Positions 30,530-41,244 are shown, counted from the first letter of the stretch. The stretch: 64,000 nt of DNA from Bacteroidota bacterium (GCA_016715945.1 JADJXJ010000001.1:868001-932000); one strand, 5' to 3'. The notes: generated by a model not told the origin, from the letters alone. Translations and numbers: made by a program.

Positions 30530-32514
30530 AGCAAGTCTCCTCCAACGGTTTTGGCAATAACTACAGGTGCAATTTTTTTTGCTCCATATCCAGTTAATAA
30601 CCTTCCTATTTCTTTCACAGTTGCACCGCTATCAAAAATATCATCAATCAGCAAGATTATTTTCCCATTAACTTCCGATGGATTTTTCAGTGTAAATGCA
30701 TCTTTGATGTTGTCGGCTTTTAGATAACTGTTCTCAAAGACTTTTTGCTCTTTGGTTGTGCGGGTTTTGACAAGCCCATGGGAGATAGGGATGCCGACTA
30801 CCTGCGAAACCTTGGTGGCAAAGTTCTTAACTAAATTTCCAGATGATGTAGGCGGCACGTAAAGAATCAGGTCAAATTTTTCATTTCCAAATTTTTTACG
30901 GAAAGCCTTTAAAAACAGTTTCAGGAGAAAATCAGGAAAATCGCCTCCATTTTCGTATTTCGAGCGATGCAATGCCGCACCCACATTCGAAAACCCATAA
31001 TATGAGGCAGCAACTCCGTTAATGAGATTAGAATTTCTTGACTCGACTTCTAGTTCAGGAAAATAATTTTCCCTGAATACCTGAAGTTTTTCAATCCACG
31101 CTGAGGTTACAGACACAGTAATTTTCCTTTCTCCTGTGTTGTCGCAATTGTTGAAAGACGTTTTGGTAGAATCGCCCAGATAATCACAAAGATATTTCAT
31201 ACGCGATCCTTTTGTATCCACATAAGCAATCATGTCTTTCAGTTCTGCAAGTTTTGCTTTCCGTAATTCATCAAATGCTCTGGTGTTGAGGGGCATAGAA
31301 TCAGGAATGTATTCGTATTTCTTGTTCCTACCAATGTATACCTCACGTATGATGCCTTGCTCCATCAGGTCGGCTTTGATAACCCTCAGCTGTGTTTGTT
31401 TCAAATTCGTTTTTTTTATTAACTCCCTTTCTCCCAACAATTCGTTTTTTATTGCTTCGATCACTCTCTGATACTTATCCAGGGAAGGCCTTCCTCCTTC
31501 GATAAATGCTTCAGGCAGTTTTCTATCTTCCGGACTGTAGAACAGAATGATGTATGCCGGCCTTCCGTCGCGACCAGCCCTGCCAATTTCCTGATAATAA
31601 TGAATCGGAGATTGGGGAATCTGGGTGTGGATAATGAACCTGATATCTGGTTTGTCAATTCCCATCCCAAGTGCATTGGTCGCAGTAACACATTTCCACC
31701 TATTGTTCATCAACCCGTTTTCAATATCAACTATTGAATCTTTGTCCATGCCTGCATTGTAAGCAGTCGATGAAATTCCGAGAAAATTGAACCAATTTGC
31801 GTAAATTTCAGTACCTACTCTTGTTCCTGCATATAAGACACCTGTTCCTGGCAAGCTTTTAAGGTTCATGCCAAGCCAGATGAGCTTTTCATCCTCTGAA
31901 CTTACTTTTACAACAAACAGTTTGAGGTTTGTTCTCAATAATTCACCCCGTATAACGGAAATGTCGCTGCCAATTTGTGAAACAATATCTCTTTCAACTC
32001 TTTTGGTGGCTGTTGCGGTGGTTGCCAGCACCGGCACTCCTCTGGGCAGAAGCTTTACCAGATCGACAATTCTTTTGAATGCAGGTCGGAAATCGTGTCC
32101 CCAAACTGAAATGCAATGCGCTTCATCTACAACGACCATTGAAATTTTTATTTGATGCACCGCTTCAATCCATTCACTGTTTTCCTGTCTTTCAGGTGAT
32201 ATGTACAGGATCTTTAATCTGCCTCGTTTTGCTTCTTCAATTGCATTTAAATTATCCTCAGGTTCTTGCTCATAGTTGATGCAACTGGCTGCAATACCAA
32301 GTGCATTCAACCTTTTAACCTGGTCGCGCATCAAAGCGATTAACGGAGAAAACACAACCGTCGTTCCCTGAAAAATTGTAGCAGGAAATTGAAAACAAAG
32401 CGACTTGCCAAACCCTGTCTTTGCTATCAGCAATATCTTCTCACCTCTGAGAATTTTCTCAATTGCCACCCATTGTTCGTTGTAAAAGGCAGGCAATCTG
32501 AATCTTGTTTTCAA
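30526..32514 (-). CDS. RecQ-like helicase fused to a C-terminal phosphoribosyltransferase domain
   Basis: 662 residues. The N-terminal SF2 helicase has Walker A AKTGFGKS (about 31-38), DEAHCISVWG (about 129), TATATK and motif VI QEIGRAGRDG. A winged-helix-like segment follows (about 350-420). The Cys zinc cluster is reduced to LCDYLGDSTKTSFNNCDN, so the RQC zinc site looks incomplete. The C-terminal 200 residues (about 460-662) form a ComF-like PRTase with the PRPP loop ILLIDDIFDSGATVKE. The fusion of helicase and PRTase joins activities that are separate in ShosTA. The stop overlaps dprA by four bases. Confidence 0.88.
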   Translation of the reverse strand: MKTRFRLPAFYNEQWVAIEKILRGEKILLIAKTGFGKSLCFQFPATIFQGTTVVFSPLIALMRDQVKRLNALGIAASCINYEQEPEDNLNAIEEAKRGRLKILYISPERQENSEWIEAVHQIKISMVVVDEAHCISVWGHDFRPAFKRIVDLVKLLPRGVPVLATTATATKRVERDIVSQIGSDISVIRGELLRTNLKLFVVKVSSEDEKLIWLGMNLKSLPGTGVLYAGTRVGTEIYANWFNFLGISSTAYNAGMDKDSIVDIENGLMNNRWKCVTATNALGMGIDKPDIRFIIHTQIPQSPIHYYQEIGRAGRDGRPAYIILFYSPEDRKLPEAFIEGGRPSLDKYQRVIEAIKNELLGERELIKKTNLKQTQLRVIKADLMEQGIIREVYIGRNKKYEYIPDSMPLNTRAFDELRKAKLAELKDMIAYVDTKGSRMKYLCDYLGDSTKTSFNNCDNTGERKITVSVTSAWIEKLQVFRENYFPELEVESRNSNLINGVAASYYGFSNVGAALHRSKYENGGDFPDFLLKLFLKAFRKKFGNEKFDLILYVPPTSSGNLVKNFATKVSQVVGIPISHGLVKTRTTKEQKVFENSYLKADNIKDAFTLKNPSEVNGKIILLIDDIFDSGATVKEIGRLLTGYGAKKIAPVVIAKTVGGDLL

Positions 32515-32655
32515 CTAAACTCCGCTTCTCTTCTTGTTATCACTTCAGACCTAAGTTTAACTAACGGTTACAAGCTGATTGGATATTTGGTTATGCTCAA
32601 CTATTACATTGGCTCGCCCTCATTTCAAATAATTGAGAAAAGCTTACCGGCAAAC

Positions 32656-34209
32656 TTACAATCTCCTGCCCTCATCCAACAACTTCAAAAACACTAACCC
32701 CTTTGGCGTAATCCTGTGTTTCTGTCTGGAGCTTTTGGCCTCGGGTTCAGTCCACTCGACCAATTGGTCCGTTTGCAGCTTTGTCAATACTTTCTTCAGT
32801 TGCCCTGATATTGATTTCTGTCCAAGCGCTTCAGAAATTTCTTTTGTTGACGAGGTTCTTTCCTTGATCAGCTTCAGTACTTTCCCATATAAAGACTCGT
32901 GCTGTAACTCGTGCTGTAACTCGTGCTGCAACTCGTGCTGTAACTCCTGCTGTAACTCGTGCTGCAACTCGTGCTGTAACTCGTGCTGTAACTCCTGCTG
33001 TAACTCCTGCTGCAACTCCTGCTCCTGCTGGTAGTTTTTCTTTAGGAATACCACCCGAAAAGACAATCCAGGCTCTTTCCACTGAAACTCTATTTCAGGA
33101 TATTGCTGTAATTCATTTGCTATCAGCTTTAAACCATTACCCCATTGCTCAATAATTCCCAGACGTTTGAATACCGGCGCCAACACCTTATTTCTGATGT
33201 CAGATTGCCCGGAAAGCATTTCATTGAAATCAACCGTAGGTGGCAGGGTTCCCAGGCTGGTAATTTCGATCTTGTCGTCAAAAATGGCAATTTTAATATC
33301 CTTTCCGGTGAGCGCGTAATCCCGGTGGATCACTGCATTACGGATTACCTCACGTATGGCAATTACCGGATATTCCCATCGGTTGTTCCTGTAAACACCC
33401 GAATAGTCGGTGGAGCCTTCTGAAATGTGACGGAGTACGAACTTATAGGCTTCCTCTGGCTGTAAAGCAAGGCCCACACTGATGGTTTTCTGGTCAATAA
33501 AATTTCCAGGCTCAGTTCCCTTGAACCTTGCACATTCAACCTTTGCATAAGGGAAAAGTTGCGTTCGCAACTCATCATCCTACAGAAGTATCAACGCGTT
33601 GGTTGGAAGATTTTTATTTTGTTCGGTGCGGAAAAGGTCCAGTTTCCTTAAAACCTGGCGTGTAAGTTCTTCACCCGTTTTTTCCAGAAAAAATTCTTTA
33701 AACGAAGTTATGTTGACCTGATCAATGGTTTTGGTAAAAACCAGTTCACTGTCGAAGGAAATATTTTTCCTTTGCCGCTTGAGTTCTTCAATGATTTCTT
33801 TGGAAGCCAGACGATTGCTCGAGCCAACTCGAATATACGTGCCTTCTTCAATGGTTGACTGTTTAAGGTGATAAGGTGGTGCGCTACCCTTAAATATGAC
33901 TACTTGTATGATTGATTTGCCTTCATGGCGTAAAAAGGATATCTCCGGGAGAATTACCGGTTCGCACAAATCATGAATGATGCTGCTGATCTTTTCTTCC
34001 GTTTTTAATAAAAGGTCTTCATCAATTCCGGTAACCTGACGGGGAGTATCCTGAATTCCGATGTACATTGTTCCGCCTGCATCATTGGCAAATGCTATGG
34101 CTGTTTTGGCAATATCCAAACCCGAGGTGATTTCTTTTTTAAACTCAAGTTTGCGGCCTTCAGATTGTTGGAGTATTTGATTGATTTTGGACATGTTGTT
34201 ATAAAACAC
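32656..34209 (-). pseudogene. AlbA_2 / Schlafen-like putative DNA-binding ATPase, split by an in-frame TAG
   Basis: The frame runs 34209 to 32656 (518 codons) with one TAG at 33580-33582. The upstream 209 codons hold the AlbA_2 domain (EGRKLEFKKEITSGLDIAKT, AFANDAGGTMYIGIQD). Downstream, in the same frame, codons DDELRTQLFPYAKVECARFKG continue the known linker, then the ATP-binding GHKL-like region (IREVIRNAVIHRDYAL), a Gln/Glu/Leu repeat tract and a winged helix. A downstream TTG at 33570 could start a second product. I treat this as one gene broken by a nonsense change. It follows the methylase by 8 bases and probably belonged to the same operon. Confidence 0.8.
32895..33030 (-). repeat. 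12-bp coding minisatellite, about 11 copies, encoding ELQ(H/Q)
   Basis: On the plus strand the unit is ACTCGTGCTGTA with variants (ACTCCTGCTGTA, ACTCGTGCTGCA). On the coding strand it gives repeated Glu-Leu-Gln-His/Gln. The unit is a multiple of three, so copy-number changes would only lengthen or shorten a helix, not shift the frame. Confidence 0.92.
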
Positions 34210-34217
34210 AGTTGACT

Positions 34218-37200
34218 TTACTGATTAAACAAATCCCCATACCCCACCCCCGTCTCTTTCGCTTTTGGCTTGGAAGCTGTTGGCTTTTTATGGGTTTCTT
34301 TCTCCCCGCTCAGATCCCGCTGGCACTCCTCCCAAATCGCTTTCAGTCGTTTCAGGTGCGATTCCATATCCCATTGTGGGCGGAGGCGGTCGTAGGCTTC
34401 GAGCACGAGGCGGCGGGTGCGGTATTCGCCGTGGCGGCGGATTTCTTTTTCCTTGAGTACGCGGAAGGTTTCGCCGGGGAAGTCGGGGCCGTACACCTCC
34501 TGTGGGTCTAAGATGTAGCGCAGCTCGTCGCGCTCCAGGCCGTAGAGCAGCGCATACCAGGCATCGAGTTCGGCGCGGAGCAGGGCACGGCGGTCTTCGT
34601 CCCATTTGAAGGGGGGCAGCGGGCAGCCGCCGTTTTTCTCCGGTTCCCAGTCAATTTCAGGGTAGGCCGGCGCCCAGTCGGGGATTTGCCAGCTGTGGCC
34701 GCCTGTGGCGCGGCGGTTGTCTTCCCATTGCTGCCGGATGGCTGCCCTGAGCTCCTCATCCGCCTCCCGCCACACATCATCGGCAAAGGCTTTGATGTCC
34801 CAGGAGGTGTAAATGAGTTCTACAATGCTTGGAATCAGCATAATTATCATCCCAACGGGATACGTTTCAGGCACCAATACTGCAAATTGTTCAACATAAA
34901 AAAAGTTCAAGTGAGCACTTGCAATCTTTTGCCTGGCAAAGAAATCAAGGATTAAACTGTTAAAATTTGCAAATTTGATTGTACGTTGTTGGTTATTTTT
35001 ATTGCTTTTTACGATGGGAAAATTATTTCCTATTGCTGCTAATGACAAAACTGAAAAAATACTTGTTCTCTCATCCGTTGACCTGGCAATATCTCTAAAA
35101 CCAAGAAACCACTTCTTATCCGTCTGTTTGTCTACCTCCTCTTTCACCACCCAATACCAGGGAATGGCCACAAAAGCCGGATTTTGTTTTTGCAGCAAGG
35201 TAGTTTCGGTGGTTTCGGAACGGCTTGAGGCGCCTTCGAAGGTACTGAAACGATGGTCAAAATGCCAGATCATCTTGGCTTCATACAGCGGCAACCAGAT
35301 CTCCTCCCCTTTCACAAAGCGGTTGCCCATAAGGGTAAAGCCGGCCTGCTCCATCTGCGCACGGGTGCGGAAGAGGTGGGAGTCGGTTGACATATTGAAT
35401 AAGCCTTGCTTGAAGGACACACCCCACGGGTTTTGGTTTTTTGACTCGTTGATGAGCACGGGCACGCGGCTGTAAATTTTTGCCGTGAGTTCGGCATCCT
35501 GGCGGGTGCGGAAAATGGGTGTGGTGCGGGTGTTGGGGTTGATGTTCAGGAAATCCTGTTGCGAAAGGGCAAACACCCTTCGGGGGTCGGTAAGGTCGAG
35601 TACATCGTGCAGAAAGAAGCCAAATTTCTGTTCAGACCTAGTTTTTCCACCCAAAATTGTAACAAGCGAAAATTTCATTAAACTAATAACACTGGGGAAT
35701 ATTTTCTTTCGGTTCTCAAAATCAAAGAGCGAGACCAGTTGGCCGTCTTCTATAAGATGAGCAAAAAACCTTTTGTTGCCATCATCGGTGGCAATTCCGG
35801 TAGGAACAATAAAACCGGCACGCCCATCAGCATTGATTGATTTCAGAATTTTTTCAGCAAAGGCAGCATAAAGGTTTAACCTGCCGGAATTTGTAAGCGT
35901 AAGAATGCCACTTTCCTGCATAAACTTACGGCTGGCGTCGAAAGTTCTTAATTCATGATGATATTCATCATAAAGCCCGGGATTGTTTGTGGCAAGTTGT
36001 GCGATTAGCTTTGTTCGTTCAGCCTTGTTTGCGGCTTCGTCAATTTCGGGAGCACGGGTTTCAAAAAATTCTATTTCCTTTAGTTCAACGATTTCCCACG
36101 GCGGGTTGGCCAGCACCACATCGAAGCCGCCTTTTGCGGCGATATCGGGGAACTCCAGTGGCCAGTGGAAAAAGCGATAATTGATGGATGCTGCGGTTGC
36201 CTGGGCTTCCAAGCGGGCATTCAGGCTGCCGGCGCTGCCCAGAAAAATGGCCAGGAATTCGGACTGCACATAGAGGTGTTCGGGCTTTCCGGTTTTGTAT
36301 TCCTGGAAAAAGGCATACGTAAACAGGTTGCAGGCGGTTTGGTCTTTCAGCAGTTGGGGGTCGCGCATCAGGCGGCTGTATTCGCGGCGCTTTTTTTCGT
36401 AGTCTTCCTGGGTGTACACCTTAAGTTCGTGCAGCTGGAGGTATTTTTCAGCAAATTGCTGCTGGTGGGCCTCCAGCGTTTCGGCTTGGGAGAAAAGGGA
36501 CAATTGTTTCCTTTTCAGAAAATCGCGGTTGCGTTTCTTTATTGCTGAGGCCACCGCCCGGTCGTCGCCGCTCAGGGGGTTGAAAGCGCCTTCGGGTATG
36601 CCGCCTCTGAGGCGTTTCAGGTTGTCCACACCCACCAGCGAGTCGCCGCATTTGATTTTGTGTTCCAGGAAAGTGAGGGGTTTGCCGCTGTTGTGCGCCA
36701 CCAGCCAGAGGCTGAGGCGGCAAAGCTCCACGGCGGCGGGGTTTTTGTCCACGCCGTAGATGCAGCTTTCAATCACATCGCGTGTGGCTTCCAGCAGGGG
36801 TTCTTCGCCCGGGTTTTCTTCGCCGGTGCGTATCTTGGCCAGTTCGAAGCCCAGCACCCTGGCGGCGGCCAGCAAAAAATGCCCGGAGCCGGCGGCAGGG
36901 TCGCACACCGAAATGCCGAGGATGGCGTTGGCTTTTTCTTCGCGGGTTCTGGCTTTTTTCAAGCGCTCCTCCATCACCGGGATGAGTGCGGTTTTGATGA
37001 GCTGTGCCACCAGGTCGTGGCGGGTGTAGTACGAACCGGTGAGTTTGCGCAGCGAGCCTTCGGTAAAGCTGAAGGCCGGCGTAGGCAGGTCGAGGTTGAA
37101 GTAAGGCTGCAGTTCGAGCAGGGCTTCATACACCGAACCGAGTTCTTCCACATCCAGGTCGCGGTAGTTCACACGGGTGAGCTGCCCGCGTTCGTCGCGG

Positions 37201-38429
37201 AAGGTAGTGAGCCTGCCCAGGATTTCGAGCATATATTGGTTTTGGAGGCGCAGGCTGTAGAGGTCAATCCCGTCGAGGCTGAGGCTGTTGGTTCCGAACA
37301 ATTCTCCGCCCAGGGGTTTGATGCCCAGTTTTTCGCCTTCTCCCAGGGGTTCGAACAGGCGGAAGGTGGCCAGCAAGGCCTGCCAGAGGTCGTGTTTGCG
37401 CGGGTCGATATACACCGGCGAGAGGGCCAGGTTGCGCAGGCGCTCAAAACTGTAATGATTCAGGTAGATGTTGCGCAGGCGGTTTTTGCTTTCGTATTCC
37501 GCATCATCTTTTGTGAACCTTGGGTAAACCAGGTTACGTTCCTCGATGGTGGCCAGGAAGATGATGCGGTAAACGGTTCGCAGCAGGAGTTTGTAGAACT
37601 GCGCTGCATGGATGTTTCCGGTGCGCACCTGCTCCACAAAATGCGCATTGGCAGGATGGGTAAGAAAGCCTTTGGCCATGGTTTCCATGGATTCTTTCAC
37701 CGCCGTGCGCAGTTTTTCGCGTATGCGCGCGCCGGAATCCAGGGATTCCTGGTGGTAGAACTCAAAGATGGATTTTTCGGCTTCGTCGGGGCTTTCGGGC
37801 ATGCGCGAGGCATGGAGCACGCGGTACATGAGGGCAAACTCATAGAACAAGTCCTCTTCGAGCATCTTGCCGAGGTCGAACTCAAGGTAAGCCAGTTTGG
37901 AGAGGCGGTTGGAGTCGCGCAGCAGACGGATTTGTGTGCCGTTGGTTACCAGCCCGTAGAGGTGACCGGTGTGGTTGAGGTATTCCTGCATGAGGGCATG
38001 CGGCGACATGCGCAGGCGGTTGCCTTCGGGTTTGCGGTCGAGCTTGTCGGCATATCCCATGATGAGCACCGGAAAGCCGTTGCGCTTGGCATCGCGGTGG
38101 CTGATGGGGAAGGTTTTTCCATTAATTTCTTCGACGCGGGCCGGTTCAATGTCGTACCCCAGCTCGAACAAAAACGGGGTCATCCAGAGTTTGCGGGTTT
38201 CGGAAGTGCCGTATTCGCCCTCCGGCAGCGCTTCCATTTTGCGCGAATAAAGCTCCCAAAGAATTTTCGCTTCCGACCAGGCGCTGCTGATCCTATCGCG
38301 CAGCGTGCTTCCTTTATCGAAACCGAAATCCTTGGGTTTCTGATAGTGATAGTTCTCGTCGTTGCGAATCTTATCGAGGATTTCGAGCGTGATGATGTTG
38401 CCCTGTATGTGGATGGCTGAGTAGTTCAT
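34218..38429 (-). CDS. Eco57I/DrmMI-like N6-adenine DNA methylase (class 1 DISARM-like)
   Basis: 1403 residues. The N-terminal 450 residues contain an all-alpha/mixed region typical of Eco57I-type or BREX/DISARM-type methylases. The methylase core has SAM motif DPAAGSGHFLLAAARVLG at about 510 and catalytic NPPWEIVE at about 775, so an adenine N6-methyltransferase is expected. A long target-recognition-like C-terminal region follows (about 850-1403), ending in a Lys-rich tail. The size is larger than simple type II methylases and close to DrmMI of class 1 DISARM. It sits one base after the SNF2 gene and 8 before the AlbA gene. No separate specificity subunit is visible. Confidence 0.88.
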   Translation of the reverse strand: MNYSAIHIQGNIITLEILDKIRNDENYHYQKPKDFGFDKGSTLRDRISSAWSEAKILWELYSRKMEALPEGEYGTSETRKLWMTPFLFELGYDIEPARVEEINGKTFPISHRDAKRNGFPVLIMGYADKLDRKPEGNRLRMSPHALMQEYLNHTGHLYGLVTNGTQIRLLRDSNRLSKLAYLEFDLGKMLEEDLFYEFALMYRVLHASRMPESPDEAEKSIFEFYHQESLDSGARIREKLRTAVKESMETMAKGFLTHPANAHFVEQVRTGNIHAAQFYKLLLRTVYRIIFLATIEERNLVYPRFTKDDAEYESKNRLRNIYLNHYSFERLRNLALSPVYIDPRKHDLWQALLATFRLFEPLGEGEKLGIKPLGGELFGTNSLSLDGIDLYSLRLQNQYMLEILGRLTTFRDERGQLTRVNYRDLDVEELGSVYEALLELQPYFNLDLPTPAFSFTEGSLRKLTGSYYTRHDLVAQLIKTALIPVMEERLKKARTREEKANAILGISVCDPAAGSGHFLLAAARVLGFELAKIRTGEENPGEEPLLEATRDVIESCIYGVDKNPAAVELCRLSLWLVAHNSGKPLTFLEHKIKCGDSLVGVDNLKRLRGGIPEGAFNPLSGDDRAVASAIKKRNRDFLKRKQLSLFSQAETLEAHQQQFAEKYLQLHELKVYTQEDYEKKRREYSRLMRDPQLLKDQTACNLFTYAFFQEYKTGKPEHLYVQSEFLAIFLGSAGSLNARLEAQATAASINYRFFHWPLEFPDIAAKGGFDVVLANPPWEIVELKEIEFFETRAPEIDEAANKAERTKLIAQLATNNPGLYDEYHHELRTFDASRKFMQESGILTLTNSGRLNLYAAFAEKILKSINADGRAGFIVPTGIATDDGNKRFFAHLIEDGQLVSLFDFENRKKIFPSVISLMKFSLVTILGGKTRSEQKFGFFLHDVLDLTDPRRVFALSQQDFLNINPNTRTTPIFRTRQDAELTAKIYSRVPVLINESKNQNPWGVSFKQGLFNMSTDSHLFRTRAQMEQAGFTLMGNRFVKGEEIWLPLYEAKMIWHFDHRFSTFEGASSRSETTETTLLQKQNPAFVAIPWYWVVKEEVDKQTDKKWFLGFRDIARSTDERTSIFSVLSLAAIGNNFPIVKSNKNNQQRTIKFANFNSLILDFFARQKIASAHLNFFYVEQFAVLVPETYPVGMIIMLIPSIVELIYTSWDIKAFADDVWREADEELRAAIRQQWEDNRRATGGHSWQIPDWAPAYPEIDWEPEKNGGCPLPPFKWDEDRRALLRAELDAWYALLYGLERDELRYILDPQEVYGPDFPGETFRVLKEKEIRRHGEYRTRRLVLEAYDRLRPQWDMESHLKRLKAIWEECQRDLSGEKETHKKPTASKPKAKETGVGYGDLFNQ

Positions 38430-38430
38430 C

Positions 38431-41244
38431 TTACAAATCGAGTTTAGGTTTGGGCATGAGGATATACACTCCCATCACATCGGGAGGAAGCACTGGGGTG
38501 GCTTTTTCATACCGCCTTCCGCCCACCAGTTCCTTGAAGCGGCCGTGGGCTTCCACCAGGTTTTCGGCACGCTGTGTGGCCAGTTCCAGAAATTGGCTTT
38601 CCATTTGGGCAAACTGTTTGATTTCCATTTCAAAGTCGTGTTTCTGGCGTTCGGCGCTGAGGTCGTAGGCTGAGACAGCTTCGCGCAGGAGTTTTTTCCC
38701 CTCTTCATATCCGATGGTTTCGGCATCTGGTCCGCTGCCGCGATAGCCCCAGAGGTACATCTCTTCCGAAACTACCTCATGCGTACTCCTCACTTCTTTG
38801 ATGACGTTGCGCACGCGAAACATGATGAGGGTGGTTTTAAGCTGCACCGCATCGGTTACGATTTCGGCCACACGTGCCACACGGGCATAATCGGCATGCC
38901 CTTCAAAAGCCAGGTTGAACATAAACTGGCACAACTGCTCCACAAACAGGTGGTTTCGGCCGATGTAGCGATAGCCGCGCGGCGTAGGCGATTCAAAGCT
39001 GATTTTCACTTTTTCGCGCCCGCCAAAATGGTTCTTCAGATGGTGGGGAAGGTTGCGCGGATAGAGGGTGTATCCGCTTCCTCCATCATGGATGATGCTT
39101 GCCCCGAGGTGCTGCACCGATTGCACCACAAAGGCTTCCACCGTCTGTACATCGCCTATGGCTTCGTCCACCTCTTTCAGGTTTTTCTTTATCAGTTCGG
39201 GCTTGATGGAAGCGTGGGTGAAGATGCTGCGGAGTTTTTCGGCTTTCTGCCGGGCATTTTCCAGTTCGGTAGTAAAAAATTCTTCGGCAAAGAGGCTCAA
39301 CTGTCTGCCTTCGTTGCTTTTGCCTTCGCCGGTGAGCAATTCTTTCAGCACCTCATCCATCACCGATTGTTCGCTGTCGCCCAGCGAGATGTTCACGCCG
39401 GTGGAGTTCTGAATGTCCCAGATTTTTCTGACCAGCACTTTCAGCACCAGTTGGTCAATCTGGTTATCCTCGCCAATGAGCAGGTAAGCCTTGATGCGCG
39501 GGGCGGTTTGCCCGAAACGGTCAATACGGCCCTCGCGTTGTTCAATACGGTTGGGATTCCAGGGCAGGTCGTAATGCAACAAGGCCGTGAAGTAGTCCTG
39601 CAGGTTGATGCCCTCGCTCAGGCAGTCGGTGGCCACCAGTAAGCGTTTCTCGCTGCCGGCCATGGCTTCAATCCGCATCTTGCGAAGCTCATCGGCATCT
39701 TCCGAAGTGATTACCTGAATATCAACAGTTTTAGGCAGGTATTCCCTGAGCAGCTCCCCGATATACCTGGCTGTTTCGATGTATTTGCAGAATACAATGG
39801 GTTGGAAGCCCTGCTTCAGCCATTCCTCCACAATTTTGATTGCTTTTTTTGCTTTCAGGTCTTTTTCCGGCCCGTAAAGGGTTTTGATGGTTTCGGCCAG
39901 TTTTTCTATCTCTGTGAGTTCTTCACGGATGAGTTCGGCTTTGTCGAGCAGTTCGGCCCTTGTGAAGTCGCTGTCGTGCGAGAGCTTATCCAATAATGGA
40001 TTGTCCATCAGTTCAGTTTCCAGCAGTTCCTGCTCATCCAGGCGTTTGCTTTGCCTGTTTTCGAGCATGGAGAGGCCGGCAGCGGGGCTCGACATGACGC
40101 CCCGTAGCAAAGCGAGCGCTGCCCAGTAACGCACCCTGAACGTGCGTTTATCTTTTCCCAGCGTGGTGAGGACGCGGGCAAAGCGCCTGACATCTTCATA
40201 AAACATCCGGTATTCAGGGGATAAAACAAACTTCTCTTCCCTGGCATCCTTTTCCGGGAAAGGGGTTGCCTCTTCCAGCCAAAGTTTGATGTTTTTGCGC
40301 TTGCGCTGGATGAAATGCCTGGCAATCTTTTCCCTGTGTTTATGTTCTATGTCGTCGAAATGCCAGGTTCGGAATTCCGGATTGAGCAGGCCGAGCAGCG
40401 AGATAAACTCGCTGTCTTTTCCGGAATGCGGCGTAGCGGTGAGCAGCACCAGGTGTCTGTTTTTGTTTTCGGCCAGGTCGTAAATCAACGAATGGCGTTG
40501 CTGCTGGTTTTTGTTTTTTGCATTCTCGGGCAGTGCGCAGGTGTGCGCCTCGTCAACAATGATGAGTTCAGGCGCATCGAGCAAAAACTTGCGTTTGTTT
40601 TTATCGGATTTGATATAATCAATCGAGATCACCTGATAAGGTGTGTGGTAGAAGATGCTGCGGTCGTCGCGCAGTTTGCGGTCGAGCTGTGCGGCGGTGC
40701 TGGAACGGATGATTTCGGCATGGATGTCGAGTTTATCCCTGAGTTCGTTGTGCCACTGGTCGCAGAGGTGGGGCGGACAAATCACGGCAAAGGTTTTTAT
40801 TTCACCTCTTTCCAGCAGTTCCTTCAAAATCAGCAAGGCTTCGATGGTTTTCCCGATGCCCACATCGTCGGCAATAAGCAGGCGGGTGACGTTTTGCCCG
40901 AGGGCCATCACCAGTGGCACCACCTGGTAAGCCCGTGGCCGGAACGAAAGTTTGCCCATGCAGCGGAAGGGACCGCTGGCATTGCGGAATGATAGCCGGG
41001 AAGCATCGAACAGCAGGCTGGCGGTGCTGAACGAACCCATGTCGTCGGCCACAGGCATGGGAAATGAATCTTCCGTGATTTCTTCTCCGGGGAGGTTGAG
41101 GGCTTTAAAAACCCCTGTAATTTCGTGGTCGGAACCCCCGAGCGGTTTCAACAGCATCAGTTCCGCATCGTCGCAAGGCAATACAATCCAGCGACGGTCG
41201 CGGAATTTTACCAGTTTGCCCGGGGTAAATGTTTTTTGGGTCAT
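38431..41244 (-). CDS. SNF2-family helicase, DrmD-like
   Basis: 937 residues. Domains: an N-terminal region of about 100 residues, then SNF2 helicase motifs: GIGKT at 129-133 (ADDVGIGKTIEALLIL), DEAH at 231-234, LLTATPHSG, a long helical insertion (about 330-470), and the helicase C-terminal motifs with GINLQDY and QREGRIDRFGQ (about 590). A C-terminal segment of about 300 residues has no assigned domain. DrmD of class 1 DISARM is this type of protein. It lies 3 bases downstream of the giant helicase gene and 1 base upstream of the methylase, so all three should be made from one message. Confidence 0.88.
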   Translation of the reverse strand: MTQKTFTPGKLVKFRDRRWIVLPCDDAELMLLKPLGGSDHEITGVFKALNLPGEEITEDSFPMPVADDMGSFSTASLLFDASRLSFRNASGPFRCMGKLSFRPRAYQVVPLVMALGQNVTRLLIADDVGIGKTIEALLILKELLERGEIKTFAVICPPHLCDQWHNELRDKLDIHAEIIRSSTAAQLDRKLRDDRSIFYHTPYQVISIDYIKSDKNKRKFLLDAPELIIVDEAHTCALPENAKNKNQQQRHSLIYDLAENKNRHLVLLTATPHSGKDSEFISLLGLLNPEFRTWHFDDIEHKHREKIARHFIQRKRKNIKLWLEEATPFPEKDAREEKFVLSPEYRMFYEDVRRFARVLTTLGKDKRTFRVRYWAALALLRGVMSSPAAGLSMLENRQSKRLDEQELLETELMDNPLLDKLSHDSDFTRAELLDKAELIREELTEIEKLAETIKTLYGPEKDLKAKKAIKIVEEWLKQGFQPIVFCKYIETARYIGELLREYLPKTVDIQVITSEDADELRKMRIEAMAGSEKRLLVATDCLSEGINLQDYFTALLHYDLPWNPNRIEQREGRIDRFGQTAPRIKAYLLIGEDNQIDQLVLKVLVRKIWDIQNSTGVNISLGDSEQSVMDEVLKELLTGEGKSNEGRQLSLFAEEFFTTELENARQKAEKLRSIFTHASIKPELIKKNLKEVDEAIGDVQTVEAFVVQSVQHLGASIIHDGGSGYTLYPRNLPHHLKNHFGGREKVKISFESPTPRGYRYIGRNHLFVEQLCQFMFNLAFEGHADYARVARVAEIVTDAVQLKTTLIMFRVRNVIKEVRSTHEVVSEEMYLWGYRGSGPDAETIGYEEGKKLLREAVSAYDLSAERQKHDFEMEIKQFAQMESQFLELATQRAENLVEAHGRFKELVGGRRYEKATPVLPPDVMGVYILMPKPKLDL

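Noticed and set aside
36660..38420. 586-codon plus-strand frame opposite the methylase
   Set aside because: It lies antisense to a gene with clear motifs and shows no family features of its own.
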